Origin: an uncultured Clostridia bacterium
GTDB taxonomy: Bacteria > Bacillota_A > Clostridia > Oscillospirales > Oscillospiraceae
Length of the DNA stretch: 6,471 bases
Reading direction: 5' to 3'
Assembly: GCA_946408145.1 (NCBI GenBank)
Contig: CAMJQX010000089.1
Span: 1-6,471, forward strand
In this document: positions 1 to 5,253 of the stretch, piece by piece
How the letters are laid out: the number at the start of each line of letters is the position of its first letter
Numbering within the stretch: position 1 is the first letter of the stretch
Notes under the pieces: generated by a model
The model's input: only the letters and a program-made list of their open reading frames with translations
Told to the model about the DNA's origin: nothing
Databases searched by the model: none
Position numbers and translations under genes: made by a program

Positions 1-779
1 ATAACGCTGTTTCCCTGATCATCGTAGCCGTCGCCGTGGTGGTCAAGATCCTGCTTGGGCGCTATGTCAAGAGCGTGGGCGTGAAGGTGAACTCGGACTC
101 TCTCATCAACTCCGGCGAGGACGCCACGCTGGACTCCGTCATTTCGGCCTCGACGCTCGTGGCGGCCGGCATTTTCCTCATTTTCCACGTTTCCCTGGAG
201 GCATGGCTCGGCTCGGTTATTTCCCTTGTTATCATCAAATCCGGCGTCGAAATGCTGCGGGATACGATCTCGCAGATCCTCGGCGAGCGCAATGACAAAG
301 AGCTCGCAAAGGAGATCCGCGATACCGTCATGAGCTTTCCGGGTGTACAGGGCGCCTATGATCTGGTGATGAACAACTATGGACCGGATACCTGGAACGG
401 CTCCATCCACATCGAGGTCCCGGACACTTATTCGGCGGACGAGCTGGATCAGCTGATCCGCGAGATCACGATGAAGGTCCTCCGGGAGCATCACGTCATC
501 CTGACGGCGATCGGCGTCTACTCGGTGAATACAAAGGATGAAGAGATCATCCAGGCCAGGCGGCAGGTGGAGGAGATCGTCTTTTCCCATGAACATGTCA
601 GGCAGATGCACGGCTTCTATCTGACGAAGGAGCAGAAAAAGCTGCGCTTCGATATCGTGATCAGCTTTGACGCGAAGGATCGCCGGGCGGTGTATGATGA
701 AGTGATCGCCGACGTGCAGAAAGCCTTCCCGGACTATGAGCTGCAGGTCGCCATGGACACGGACTTTGCGGAAGAGTAA
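1..779 (+). CDS. Cation diffusion facilitator (CDF) metal transporter, C-terminal part (5' end outside window)
   Basis: The frame is open from base 3 (the first complete codon) to a TAA at 777-779, giving 258 visible residues. The GTG at 36 is not a believable start because the frame runs on upstream in hydrophobic sequence, so the N-terminal helices lie off the window. CDF proteins export divalent cations (Zn, Mn, Fe, Co) by proton antiport. Visible are the end of one membrane helix (about residues 1-17), the TM5 metal-site region with NSGEDATLD at 36-44, a TM6 hairpin (about 45-82) and the typical LRDTISQILGE exit. A cytoplasmic ferredoxin-like domain follows (about 95-174, with GAYDLVMNNYG), then an extra domain of about 80 residues (175-258) that looks like a second copy of the same fold. 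TM5 reads D-x3-D (D40, D44) where Zn exporters usually have H-x3-D, so Mn or Fe is possible. The family call is firm; the substrate is inferred. No related gene follows; the next gene converges. Confidence 0.88.
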   Translation, partial: NAVSLIIVAVAVVVKILLGRYVKSVGVKVNSDSLINSGEDATLDSVISASTLVAAGIFLIFHVSLEAWLGSVISLVIIKSGVEMLRDTISQILGERNDKELAKEIRDTVMSFPGVQGAYDLVMNNYGPDTWNGSIHIEVPDTYSADELDQLIREITMKVLREHHVILTAIGVYSVNTKDEEIIQARRQVEEIVFSHEHVRQMHGFYLTKEQKKLRFDIVISFDAKDRRAVYDEVIADVQKAFPDYELQVAMDTDFAEE

Positions 780-842
780 ACAGGATTTCCCTTGTGCGCG
801 GCGATAATGATTCGGGCGTGTCAAGGCAAAGCGCTCAAGCGG

Positions 843-894
843 ACAGAGGCTGTGAATACCGATTTATTGATCGGTTTCACAGCCTCTGTTATTT
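843..894 (+). terminator. Probable Rho-independent terminator of the CDF gene
   Basis: A very long stem-loop begins 64 bases after the CDF stop. The left arm (843-863) pairs with the right arm (870-889) over 20 bp with one bulged T at 857, closing a six-base TTATTG loop. The bases after the stem on the plus strand (TATTTG) are only moderately T-rich. On the minus strand the bases after the stem (CCGCTTGAGC) are not T-rich, so it suits plus-strand termination better, although so stable a stem may also stop traffic from the convergent phosphoglucomutase gene. Confidence 0.7.
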
Positions 895-920
895 GCTATG
901 CGCGTGGGCAGTTCTTTCTA

Positions 921-963
921 CTCAGCCAAAAGTCGAACGTAAAAGTTCGCAAGAAAGGCTGAG
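921..963. repeat. Nested stem-loop in the convergent intergenic region
   Basis: The outer arms CTCAGCC (921-927) and GGCTGAG (957-963) are perfect complements. Inside them CGAAC (934-938) and GTTCG (945-949) form a second 5-bp stem around a GTAAAA loop. The structure lies 3' of the phosphoglucomutase gene when read on the minus strand, but is not followed by a T-run there. It may be an RNA 3'-end structure or part of a composite terminator; its function is unknown. Confidence 0.45.
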
Positions 964-968
964 CAGGC

Positions 969-991
969 GGATCCCCTTAAAACTGGGATCC
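969..991 (-). terminator. Weak candidate terminator or 3' stem-loop of the phosphoglucomutase gene
   Basis: GGATCCC (969-975) and GGGATCC (985-991) form a 7-bp stem with a nine-base A/T-rich loop, starting about 15 bases after the minus-strand stop at 1007. Read on the minus strand, the stem is followed by GCCTGCTCAGCC and only later by TTTC, so it lacks an adjacent T-tract. It may act with the next stem-loop (921-963). Confidence 0.35.
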
Positions 992-1006
992 CACAAAACG
1001 ATTCAC

Positions 1007-2689
1007 TCAGGAAAGCAGGGGCTTGCAGGCCTCGGCCAGCTGATCCTTCTTCGCCTGGGCTTCCGCCAGATCTTTGCCTTTGGTGGTGAAGTAGGTCTTG
1101 ATCTTGGGCTCGGTGCCGGAGGGACGCACGATGACGGTGGAGCCGTCGTCCAGCTTGTAGATGAGGACATTGGCCTTGGGCAGACCGGTCTTCTCGGGCT
1201 CGCTGTAGTCGGTGACGCCGGAGACCGCGACGCCGCCGAAGTCGGCGGGAGGCGTCTCGCGCAGGCCCTTCATGATGGAGGCCATCTTGTCCATGCCGGT
1301 CAGGCCGGGGAACTCGAAGGAATCCACCTTGTTCAGGTAGCGGCCATACTGGGCGTAGATCTCCTCGAGGCGCTGCTTGATCGACGAGCCGATGCTGCGG
1401 TAGTAGGCGGCCATCTCGCAGATCAGCATGGAGGCGATGACGGCGTCCTTGTCGCGCACATAGGGCCCGGCCAGGTAGCCGTAACTCTCCTCGAAGCCGA
1501 AGATGAAGCGGTCGACCTCACCGGCGGCCTCCAGGCGGGCGATCTGATCGCCGATCCACTTGAAGCCGGTGAGCACATGGCGCAGCTCCACCCCGTAGTG
1601 CGCGGCCACGGCGTCGGCCAGCGGCGTGGAGACCAGGGACATGACGGCCACGGGCCTGTCGGGCATGGTGCCCTTTTCGATGCGTCCCGCGCAGATATAG
1701 TCGAGCAGCAGCACGCCCATCTCATTGCCGGACACCAGCTCATAACTCCCGTCCGGGCAGCGCATGGCGATGCCCACGCGGTCGGCGTCGGGGTCGGTGG
1801 CGAGCATGAGGTCCGCGCCGGTCTCCTCGGCCAGCTTCAGCCCGTACTTCAGCGCCTCGAAGATCTCGGGGTTCGGGTAGGAGCAGGTGGTGAAGTAGCC
1901 GCTGGGATACTCCTGCTCGGGCACGATGGTGATGTCCGTGATCCCGATGTCGTTGAGGACGCGGGTAACGGGGACCAGACCGGAGCCGTTGAGCGGCGAG
2001 TAGACCAGCTTCAGGCCGGAGCTCGCGGCGAGGCCCGGACGGACCTGGCGCGCTTCGATCGCCTCGTAAAAGGCCTTTTTGCAGTCGTCCCCGACGAAGC
2101 GGATCAGGCCCTTTTCCACGCCCTCGGCGAAGGAGATGTGCTTTGCGCCGGTGAGGACGTCCGTCTTCTGGATCTCGTCGTAGACGATGGCCGCCGCGTC
2201 GTCCGTCATCTGGCAGCCGTCGGGGCCGTAGGCCTTGTAGCCGTTGTAGCGCGCGGGGTTGTGCGAGGCCGTGACCATGATGCCGGCGTTGCAGTGATAG
2301 AATCTGGTGGCGAAGGAGAGCGCGGGGACCGGCATCAGCGCGTCGTAGATACGGACCTTGATGCCGTTGGCCGCGAGGACGCCCGCCGCCTCCTTGGCGA
2401 AGACGTCGCTCTTGATGCGGCTGTCGAAGGAGATGGCGACCGTCTGCGTGCCGCCCTGGGTCAGCACCCAGTTGGCCAGGCCCTGGGTCGCCTGACGGAC
2501 CACCCAGATGTTCATGCGGTTCGTACCAGCGCCGAGCGTGCCTCTCAGGCCGGCCGTGCCGAATTGCAGGGAGACCGCGAAACGGTCCTTGATCTCGTCG
2601 TCCTTGTCCTTGACTTTCAGAAGCTCGGGCAGCAGATCCGGATCCTCCAGATCGTGCGCGAGCCAGCGCGCGTATTCGTCTCTGTACAT
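1007..2689 (-). CDS. pgcA: Alpha-phosphoglucomutase / phosphomannomutase (PgcA-like phosphohexomutase)
   Basis: A complete 560-residue cytoplasmic enzyme of the alpha-D-phosphohexomutase superfamily. It interconverts glucose-6-phosphate and glucose-1-phosphate (or the mannose equivalents), the entry to UDP-glucose, glycogen and surface polysaccharide. All four signature loops are intact: TASHNP at 140-145 with the phosphoserine S142; the metal loop DPDADR at 299-304 (D299, D301, D303 bind Mg); the sugar-specificity loop GFEESYGY at 398-405; and the phosphate-binding loop RPSGTEPK at 522-529. FGTAGLRG at 43-50 and GAGTNRMN at 53-60 are typical of the N-terminal domain of the long B. subtilis PgcA/PGM2-like subgroup, whose length (about 560-580) this matches. 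ATG 2689 is preceded 7 bases upstream by AGGAGGA (2697-2703), which fixes the start. It is monocistronic: the gene downstream converges and it has its own promoter. The family call is firm; glucose versus mannose preference cannot be read from sequence alone, and the symbol rests on overall resemblance. Confidence 0.96.
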   Translation of the reverse strand: MYRDEYARWLAHDLEDPDLLPELLKVKDKDDEIKDRFAVSLQFGTAGLRGTLGAGTNRMNIWVVRQATQGLANWVLTQGGTQTVAISFDSRIKSDVFAKEAAGVLAANGIKVRIYDALMPVPALSFATRFYHCNAGIMVTASHNPARYNGYKAYGPDGCQMTDDAAAIVYDEIQKTDVLTGAKHISFAEGVEKGLIRFVGDDCKKAFYEAIEARQVRPGLAASSGLKLVYSPLNGSGLVPVTRVLNDIGITDITIVPEQEYPSGYFTTCSYPNPEIFEALKYGLKLAEETGADLMLATDPDADRVGIAMRCPDGSYELVSGNEMGVLLLDYICAGRIEKGTMPDRPVAVMSLVSTPLADAVAAHYGVELRHVLTGFKWIGDQIARLEAAGEVDRFIFGFEESYGYLAGPYVRDKDAVIASMLICEMAAYYRSIGSSIKQRLEEIYAQYGRYLNKVDSFEFPGLTGMDKMASIMKGLRETPPADFGGVAVSGVTDYSEPEKTGLPKANVLIYKLDDGSTVIVRPSGTEPKIKTYFTTKGKDLAEAQAKKDQLAEACKPLLS

Positions 2690-2696
2690 GATTTGC

Positions 2697-2703
2697 TCCT
2701 CCT
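2697..2703 (-). promoter_or_regulatory. Ribosome binding site of the phosphoglucomutase gene
   Basis: On the minus strand AGGAGGA lies 7 bases before ATG 2687-2689, a near-ideal Shine-Dalgarno match and spacing. Just upstream AATTAGG occurs twice, 9 bases apart (complement at 2701-2707 and 2710-2716). Confidence 0.85.
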
Positions 2704-2798
2704 AATTGACCTAATTCTTAAATACCTTCGCGGGTTTGAACACGGGGTGCCGCTCGCGGCGATCTTGATCGTCTCCGCGGTTTGCAGTGGTTGGAACT

Positions 2799-2828
2799 AT
2801 TATATCATAATATCATAAGGCGCGGCAA
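2799..2828 (-). promoter_or_regulatory. Sigma-A-type promoter for the phosphoglucomutase gene
   Basis: On the minus strand a perfect TATAAT (2799-2804) is preceded by TGA, giving an extended -10 (TGnTATAAT). It is spaced 18 bases from TTGCCG (2823-2828), a 4/6 match to the -35 consensus. Transcription would start near 2792, leaving a leader of about 100 bases. The -10 lies in a tandem 8-bp repeat, TATCATAA twice (2803-2818, plus strand). The -35 overlaps one arm of the inverted repeat at 2825-2858. Confidence 0.65.
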
Positions 2829-2858
2829 TAATCCTTTTTGAATAGAACGAATTATTGC
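2825..2858. repeat. 8-bp inverted repeat overlapping the phosphoglucomutase -35 element
   Basis: GCAATAAT (2825-2832) and ATTATTGC (2851-2858) are perfect inverted copies separated by 18 bases. The left arm covers most of the predicted -35 box. The arrangement could be an operator for a dimeric regulator or a hairpin ending upstream minus-strand transcription, but no T-tract follows on either strand. Chance is possible in this locally A/T-rich stretch. Confidence 0.35.
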
Positions 2859-3152
2859 AGGGGGGAGCCTGTCTGCAGGATCGGGAATTGCTGCCGGACA
2901 GCAGAAGGCGCAGGCCCTCTACGCGTTTCCGGATCTCTTCTCCAATGTCCGTCTCGGCGATCTTTTGCCTCGACTCCATGCGTTCAAGCAGATTTGCGGC
3001 AGAGGAAATGGCGTAGTTTTCCCGGATGGCGCGCTCGCGGCCCACGAAGGCTTGGTGCGCCGCGATGCGCAGGGAACGCCGCCGATGCCGACTGCGGCCA
3101 TCAGCCGCAGCAGCTCCTGATACGCAAAATGCCGCAATTCCCGACAGACGAT
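2850..3152 (-). pseudogene. Probable frameshifted coding remnant, family not recognised
   Basis: No intact gene fills the 324 bases between the phosphoglucomutase promoter and the stop at 3153, but minus-strand translation gives protein-like sequence in two frames. From 3152 to about 3075 one frame (the same as the upstream membrane-protein gene, past its TAG) reads IVCRELRHFAYQELLRLM then AAVGIGG. From 3072 to about 2884 another frame reads LRIAAHQAFVGRERAIRENY, then an amphipathic, charged stretch with NLLERMESRQKIAETDIGEE and EIRKRVEGLRLLLSG. One extra C in the CCC run near 3073-3075 would join them into one polypeptide of about 90 residues (...GIGGVPLRIAAHQ...). The second part has mostly G/C third codon positions like the real genes here. 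Its open frame runs on to a TAA at 2800-2802, inside the downstream promoter, which suggests the native end is also lost. I do not recognise the family. Alternatives are a sequencing indel in an intact small gene, or chance open frames in GC-rich DNA. Confidence 0.35.
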
Positions 3153-3533
3153 CTATCTGAGCGTCAACAGCCATCCGACAGAAACCAGCACGCCTCCCGC
3201 TGCCCAATAGACTGCGGTGAGCGGATTGCTTGTCCCGTAAATCTCCAGCACGCCCTGCAGGATACTGCCGACGGTCAGCGCGGCCACGCCCGCGTGGACG
3301 AGATCGGCGGCTTTTCCGGGAAAGGGCTTCCCGCGCTTTCGCAGCAGGGAAAACGGGATCGCGCCGAGCAGCAGGGGGAAGGCAAAGGCGCAGATCATGA
3401 AACAGGACCAGACCTCGTGGCTGAACAGCTCGTAGACCGCGCCGAAGAGGGCGCAGAATACCGTCGCCATCAAATAGGCCCATATGGCCGAAGTGTATCT
3501 TTTTTCTGAAACGGGTCTATCCGACGTATACAA
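3153..3533 (-). CDS. Small four-helix integral membrane protein, function unknown
   Basis: A 126-residue protein with four predicted membrane helices: about 15-36 (from SAIWAYLMATVF), 40-63 (from EVWSCFMICAFAF), 76-97 (around VAALTVGSILQGVLEI) and 103-124 (NPLTAVYWAAGGVLVSVGWL). A basic loop RKRGKPFPGK separates helices 2 and 3, so that loop and both termini are probably cytoplasmic. I see no catalytic motif and cannot name the family. The ATG (3531-3533) lies inside the end of the upstream glycosidase gene (17-base overlap). The nearest AAGGAG is 15 bases before it, longer than ideal, so translation is probably coupled to the glycosidase. It is the second gene of that operon. The co-transcribed, overlapping arrangement suggests a partner role with the glycosidase at the membrane, which is inference only. 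No convincing terminator follows the TAG at 3153-3155; a GC-rich hairpin at 3092-3110 lacks a T-tract. Confidence 0.75.
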   Translation of the reverse strand: MYTSDRPVSEKRYTSAIWAYLMATVFCALFGAVYELFSHEVWSCFMICAFAFPLLLGAIPFSLLRKRGKPFPGKAADLVHAGVAALTVGSILQGVLEIYGTSNPLTAVYWAAGGVLVSVGWLLTLR

Positions 3534-4464
3534 TGTCGCTCACGCTCCTTTCCTTGATGCTTCTCCCTGACGTGGGATTGTTGACGACCCGGCCGTTGAA
3601 CACCATCGTCGAGGAACCGCCGCCGTCCAGATTGTAGGCCGTCTGCACGCCCTTGCTCTGCAGATAGGCAGCCAGCTCGTACAGGCTCAGCCCCTCGCTT
3701 TCACTCGTCCGCCCGTCCGAGACGACGAACAGATAGTGCAGCTCGTCGATCACGGCGATCGCGGTGCGCGGATTGCTGGCCTTTGCGCGGCCCACCTCGT
3801 CGTTGACCGAGACGGAGATCTCGCCGTTTTCGACCAGCGCGGGGCCGAAGCTGAGCACGTCCCGCGCGCCGCTGTCCAAAAGCGCCTGCGCCGTGATCTC
3901 CGCTTCCCGGATGATCCCGAAGCTGCCGTCGGCGTAGATCACCAGATCCTCCGCGCCTTTCTTCGCCGTACTCCGATAGAGGACGCCGCCCCGGATAACG
4001 TAGCCGGATTGCTGCGCGCCGTAGAAATCGCCGTTGACGGCGAGGATGGCGTCCACTGCCTCGGCAATGCCGGAGGTCGTGTCCGTGACGTTTCGCCCGT
4101 AGGCGTTGTCGGCAAACGCGGTCTTGAGATGCTCCGCGGAGGCGAGCCGCACGTCTGCCAAATACACGGTGGTGTCCCCGATTCGCTCCTCGGTGATCTC
4201 GATGGAGATATTCCCGTCGTGATAGCTGTTCTCCGTTATGACAGGCTCCGCGGTTTCTTCCTGCGAGGCGGCAAGCTGCAAAGAGACCGGTGTATCTGAG
4301 ACCGTCGTTCCCGTCTCGCCGCCGCGCTGCGCGTTCACGGTCTGCGGCTCTGTCACCACCTCCATCCTGCGCTCAATCACGAATGTGTCGAGCAGCACAT
4401 AGACGGTGAAAACCAGCAGCGCGCACAGAAACGCTGACAGAAACACATGATGATTCTTTCTCAT
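3517..4464 (-). CDS. Membrane-anchored phosphodiester glycosidase (DUF2233/NAGPA-like)
   Basis: A 315-residue protein from ATG 4464, chosen because AAGGAGG (4473-4479) sits 8 bases upstream. An in-frame ATG at 4497 would add 11 residues but has no ribosome site. Residues 2-6 are basic (RKNHH), then one hydrophobic segment (about 7-29) acts as a signal anchor. Residues 30-85 form a polar linker, and the extracytoplasmic catalytic domain runs from about 85 to the end. The domain carries the DUF2233 signatures: NGDFYG at 144-149, PRTAIAV at 232-238, VVSDGR at 247-252 followed by EGLSLYELAAYL, and NLDGGGSSTM at 278-287. The family includes mammalian uncovering enzyme NAGPA, which removes N-acetylglucosamine from a phosphodiester, and bacterial proteins often annotated as exopolysaccharide or cell-wall related. 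The expected role is cleavage of a sugar phosphodiester in surface glycan or wall polymer; the exact substrate is unknown. It heads a two-gene operon and is transcribed divergently from a two-component system. Confidence 0.88.
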   Translation of the reverse strand: MRKNHHVFLSAFLCALLVFTVYVLLDTFVIERRMEVVTEPQTVNAQRGGETGTTVSDTPVSLQLAASQEETAEPVITENSYHDGNISIEITEERIGDTTVYLADVRLASAEHLKTAFADNAYGRNVTDTTSGIAEAVDAILAVNGDFYGAQQSGYVIRGGVLYRSTAKKGAEDLVIYADGSFGIIREAEITAQALLDSGARDVLSFGPALVENGEISVSVNDEVGRAKASNPRTAIAVIDELHYLFVVSDGRTSESEGLSLYELAAYLQSKGVQTAYNLDGGGSSTMVFNGRVVNNPTSGRSIKERSVSDIVYVG

Positions 4465-4472
4465 GCAGGGTT

Positions 4473-4479
4473 CCTCCTT
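4473..4479 (-). promoter_or_regulatory. Ribosome binding site that fixes the glycosidase start
   Basis: AAGGAGG on the minus strand lies 8 bases before ATG 4462-4464. The alternative upstream ATG (4495-4497) has no purine-rich site before it, so the shorter 315-residue product is preferred. Confidence 0.85.
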
Positions 4480-4495
4480 TTTTGTTTCTGTGCTC

Positions 4496-4525
4496 ATGAT
4501 ACCCGGCGAACCTTAAATCAAACAA
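4496..4525 (-). promoter_or_regulatory. Candidate promoter of the glycosidase operon
   Basis: On the minus strand TATCAT (4496-4501, 5/6 to the -10 consensus) lies 18 bases from TTGTTT (4520-4525, 3/6 to the -35). It would give a leader of roughly 25 bases that still contains the AAGGAGG site. The position is sensible but the -35 is weak. Confidence 0.4.
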
Positions 4526-4550
4526 AAGAGATGATTTTTTCGCCCGGCTG

Positions 4551-4559
4551 TGGTATGCT
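4551..4559 (+). promoter_or_regulatory. Candidate extended -10 promoter of the two-component operon
   Basis: TGGTATGCT (4551-4559) fits the extended -10 pattern TGnTATnnT, with no good -35 at standard spacing. Such promoters often depend on an activator, so autoregulation by the response regulator is possible. The start would fall near 4566, leaving a very short leader that begins at the Shine-Dalgarno site, which lowers confidence. Confidence 0.35.
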
Positions 4560-4565
4560 GAAAAT

Positions 4566-4572
4566 GAGGTGA
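4566..4572 (+). promoter_or_regulatory. Ribosome binding site of the response regulator gene
   Basis: GAGGTGA, complementary to the 16S rRNA 3' end, sits 6 bases before ATG 4579-4581 and supports that start. Confidence 0.8.
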
Positions 4573-4578
4573 AGCCCG

Positions 4579-5253
4579 ATGAGACTTCTGTATGCCGAAG
4601 ATGAAAAATCCCTGGCCCGGGCCGTTTCGACGATCCTGGTCAAAAACAACTATTCCGTCGACGTGGTCTATGACGGACAAGCCGCGCTGGACTACCTCGC
4701 GACGGAGAACTACGACGGCGCGATCCTGGACGTGATGATGCCGAAAGTCGACGGTTTCGAGGTGCTCCGGCAGATGCGCGCCCGGGGCGACCGCACGCCG
4801 GTGCTGCTGCTCACCGCCAGAGGCGAGATCGACGACCGGGTCGCGGGACTCGACAGCGGAGCCAACGATTATCTGACCAAGCCTTTTGATATGAAGGAGC
4901 TGCTGGCCCGGATCCGCGCCATGACGCGGGTACTGTCCGTCCAGCCGGACAAGACGATCTCCTTCGGAAGCGTCACGCTCGACTGCGCAAGCTACGATCT
5001 ACGCGGCCCGGGCGGCAGCACCAAGCTCGCCGGGAAGGAGTTTCAGATGATGGAGATGCTGATGCGCAATCCCCGGAAGCTCGTCTCCACCGAGGCCTTC
5101 ATGGACCGCATCTGGGGCTATGACAGCGAGGCGGAGCTGAACATCGTCTGGGTGTATATCTCCACGCTGCGCAAAAAACTCAAAGGGATCGACGCGGACA
5201 TCGAGATCAAGGCCCAGCGCGGCCTCGGCTATTATCTGGAGGTGCGCGCATGA
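4579..5253 (+). CDS. OmpR/PhoB-family response regulator
   Basis: A complete 224-residue cytoplasmic transcription factor. The receiver domain (1-117) has every key residue: acidic pair E7-D8, phosphoacceptor D51 in ILDVMMPKVDGF, T79 in LLLTA, and K101 in the TKPFD switch. The winged-helix DNA-binding domain (about 127-222) contains the transactivation region KEFQMMEMLMRNP, the recognition helix around NIVWVYISTLRKKL (188-201) and the terminal hairpin RGLGYYLEV. Length and layout are standard for the family. It is first in an operon: its TGA overlaps the histidine kinase ATG in ATGA, so the two are cognate and coupled. It is transcribed away from the glycosidase operon, which makes the shared 114-bp intergenic region a likely binding target, although I see no clear pair of direct repeats there. 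The signal is unknown, and the sequence does not justify a specific name such as phoP or walR. Confidence 0.96.
   Translation: MRLLYAEDEKSLARAVSTILVKNNYSVDVVYDGQAALDYLATENYDGAILDVMMPKVDGFEVLRQMRARGDRTPVLLLTARGEIDDRVAGLDSGANDYLTKPFDMKELLARIRAMTRVLSVQPDKTISFGSVTLDCASYDLRGPGGSTKLAGKEFQMMEMLMRNPRKLVSTEAFMDRIWGYDSEAELNIVWVYISTLRKKLKGIDADIEIKAQRGLGYYLEVRA
5238..5244 (+). promoter_or_regulatory. Ribosome binding site of the histidine kinase, inside the response regulator gene
   Basis: GGAGGTG lies within the last codons of the response regulator, 5 bases before ATG 5250-5252. It decides the kinase start and supports translational coupling through the ATGA overlap. Confidence 0.8.

Noticed and set aside
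36..38. GTG start for the CDF gene
   Set aside because: The same frame is open to the window edge in hydrophobic sequence, and a complete CDF needs several more N-terminal helices, so the real start lies outside the window.
2690..2792. Riboswitch in the phosphoglucomutase leader
   Set aside because: The leader is about 100 bases, but I can match only short local stems (for example near 2750-2765). I see no conserved riboswitch core and no terminator/antiterminator pair.
794..2818. Long plus-strand open frame (674 codons) opposite the phosphoglucomutase gene
   Set aside because: It is antisense to a gene with all catalytic motifs intact. Its product is G/V/D/H-rich with no recognisable domain, and its starting region overlaps the terminator hairpins. 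It is a GC-rich shadow frame.
3065..3085. Programmed -1 ribosomal frameshift joining the two coding-like pieces
   Set aside because: The bases around GTTCCCTGC do not form an XXXYYYZ slippery heptamer in the needed phase, and I see no well-placed stimulatory structure. A simple indel is more likely.
2838..3509. Plus-strand open frame (223 codons) across the remnant and membrane-protein gene
   Set aside because: The product is Arg/Gln/Cys-rich with no domain, and it is antisense to a clear four-helix membrane protein.
4501..4550. Regulator binding repeat formed by two CCCGGC copies (4502-4507, 4543-4548) and a GGCGAA/TTCGCC inverted pair (4505-4510, 4539-4544)
   Set aside because: The direct copies are about 41 bases apart, too far for a typical OmpR-family tandem site. 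Six-base GC-rich matches are expected by chance here.
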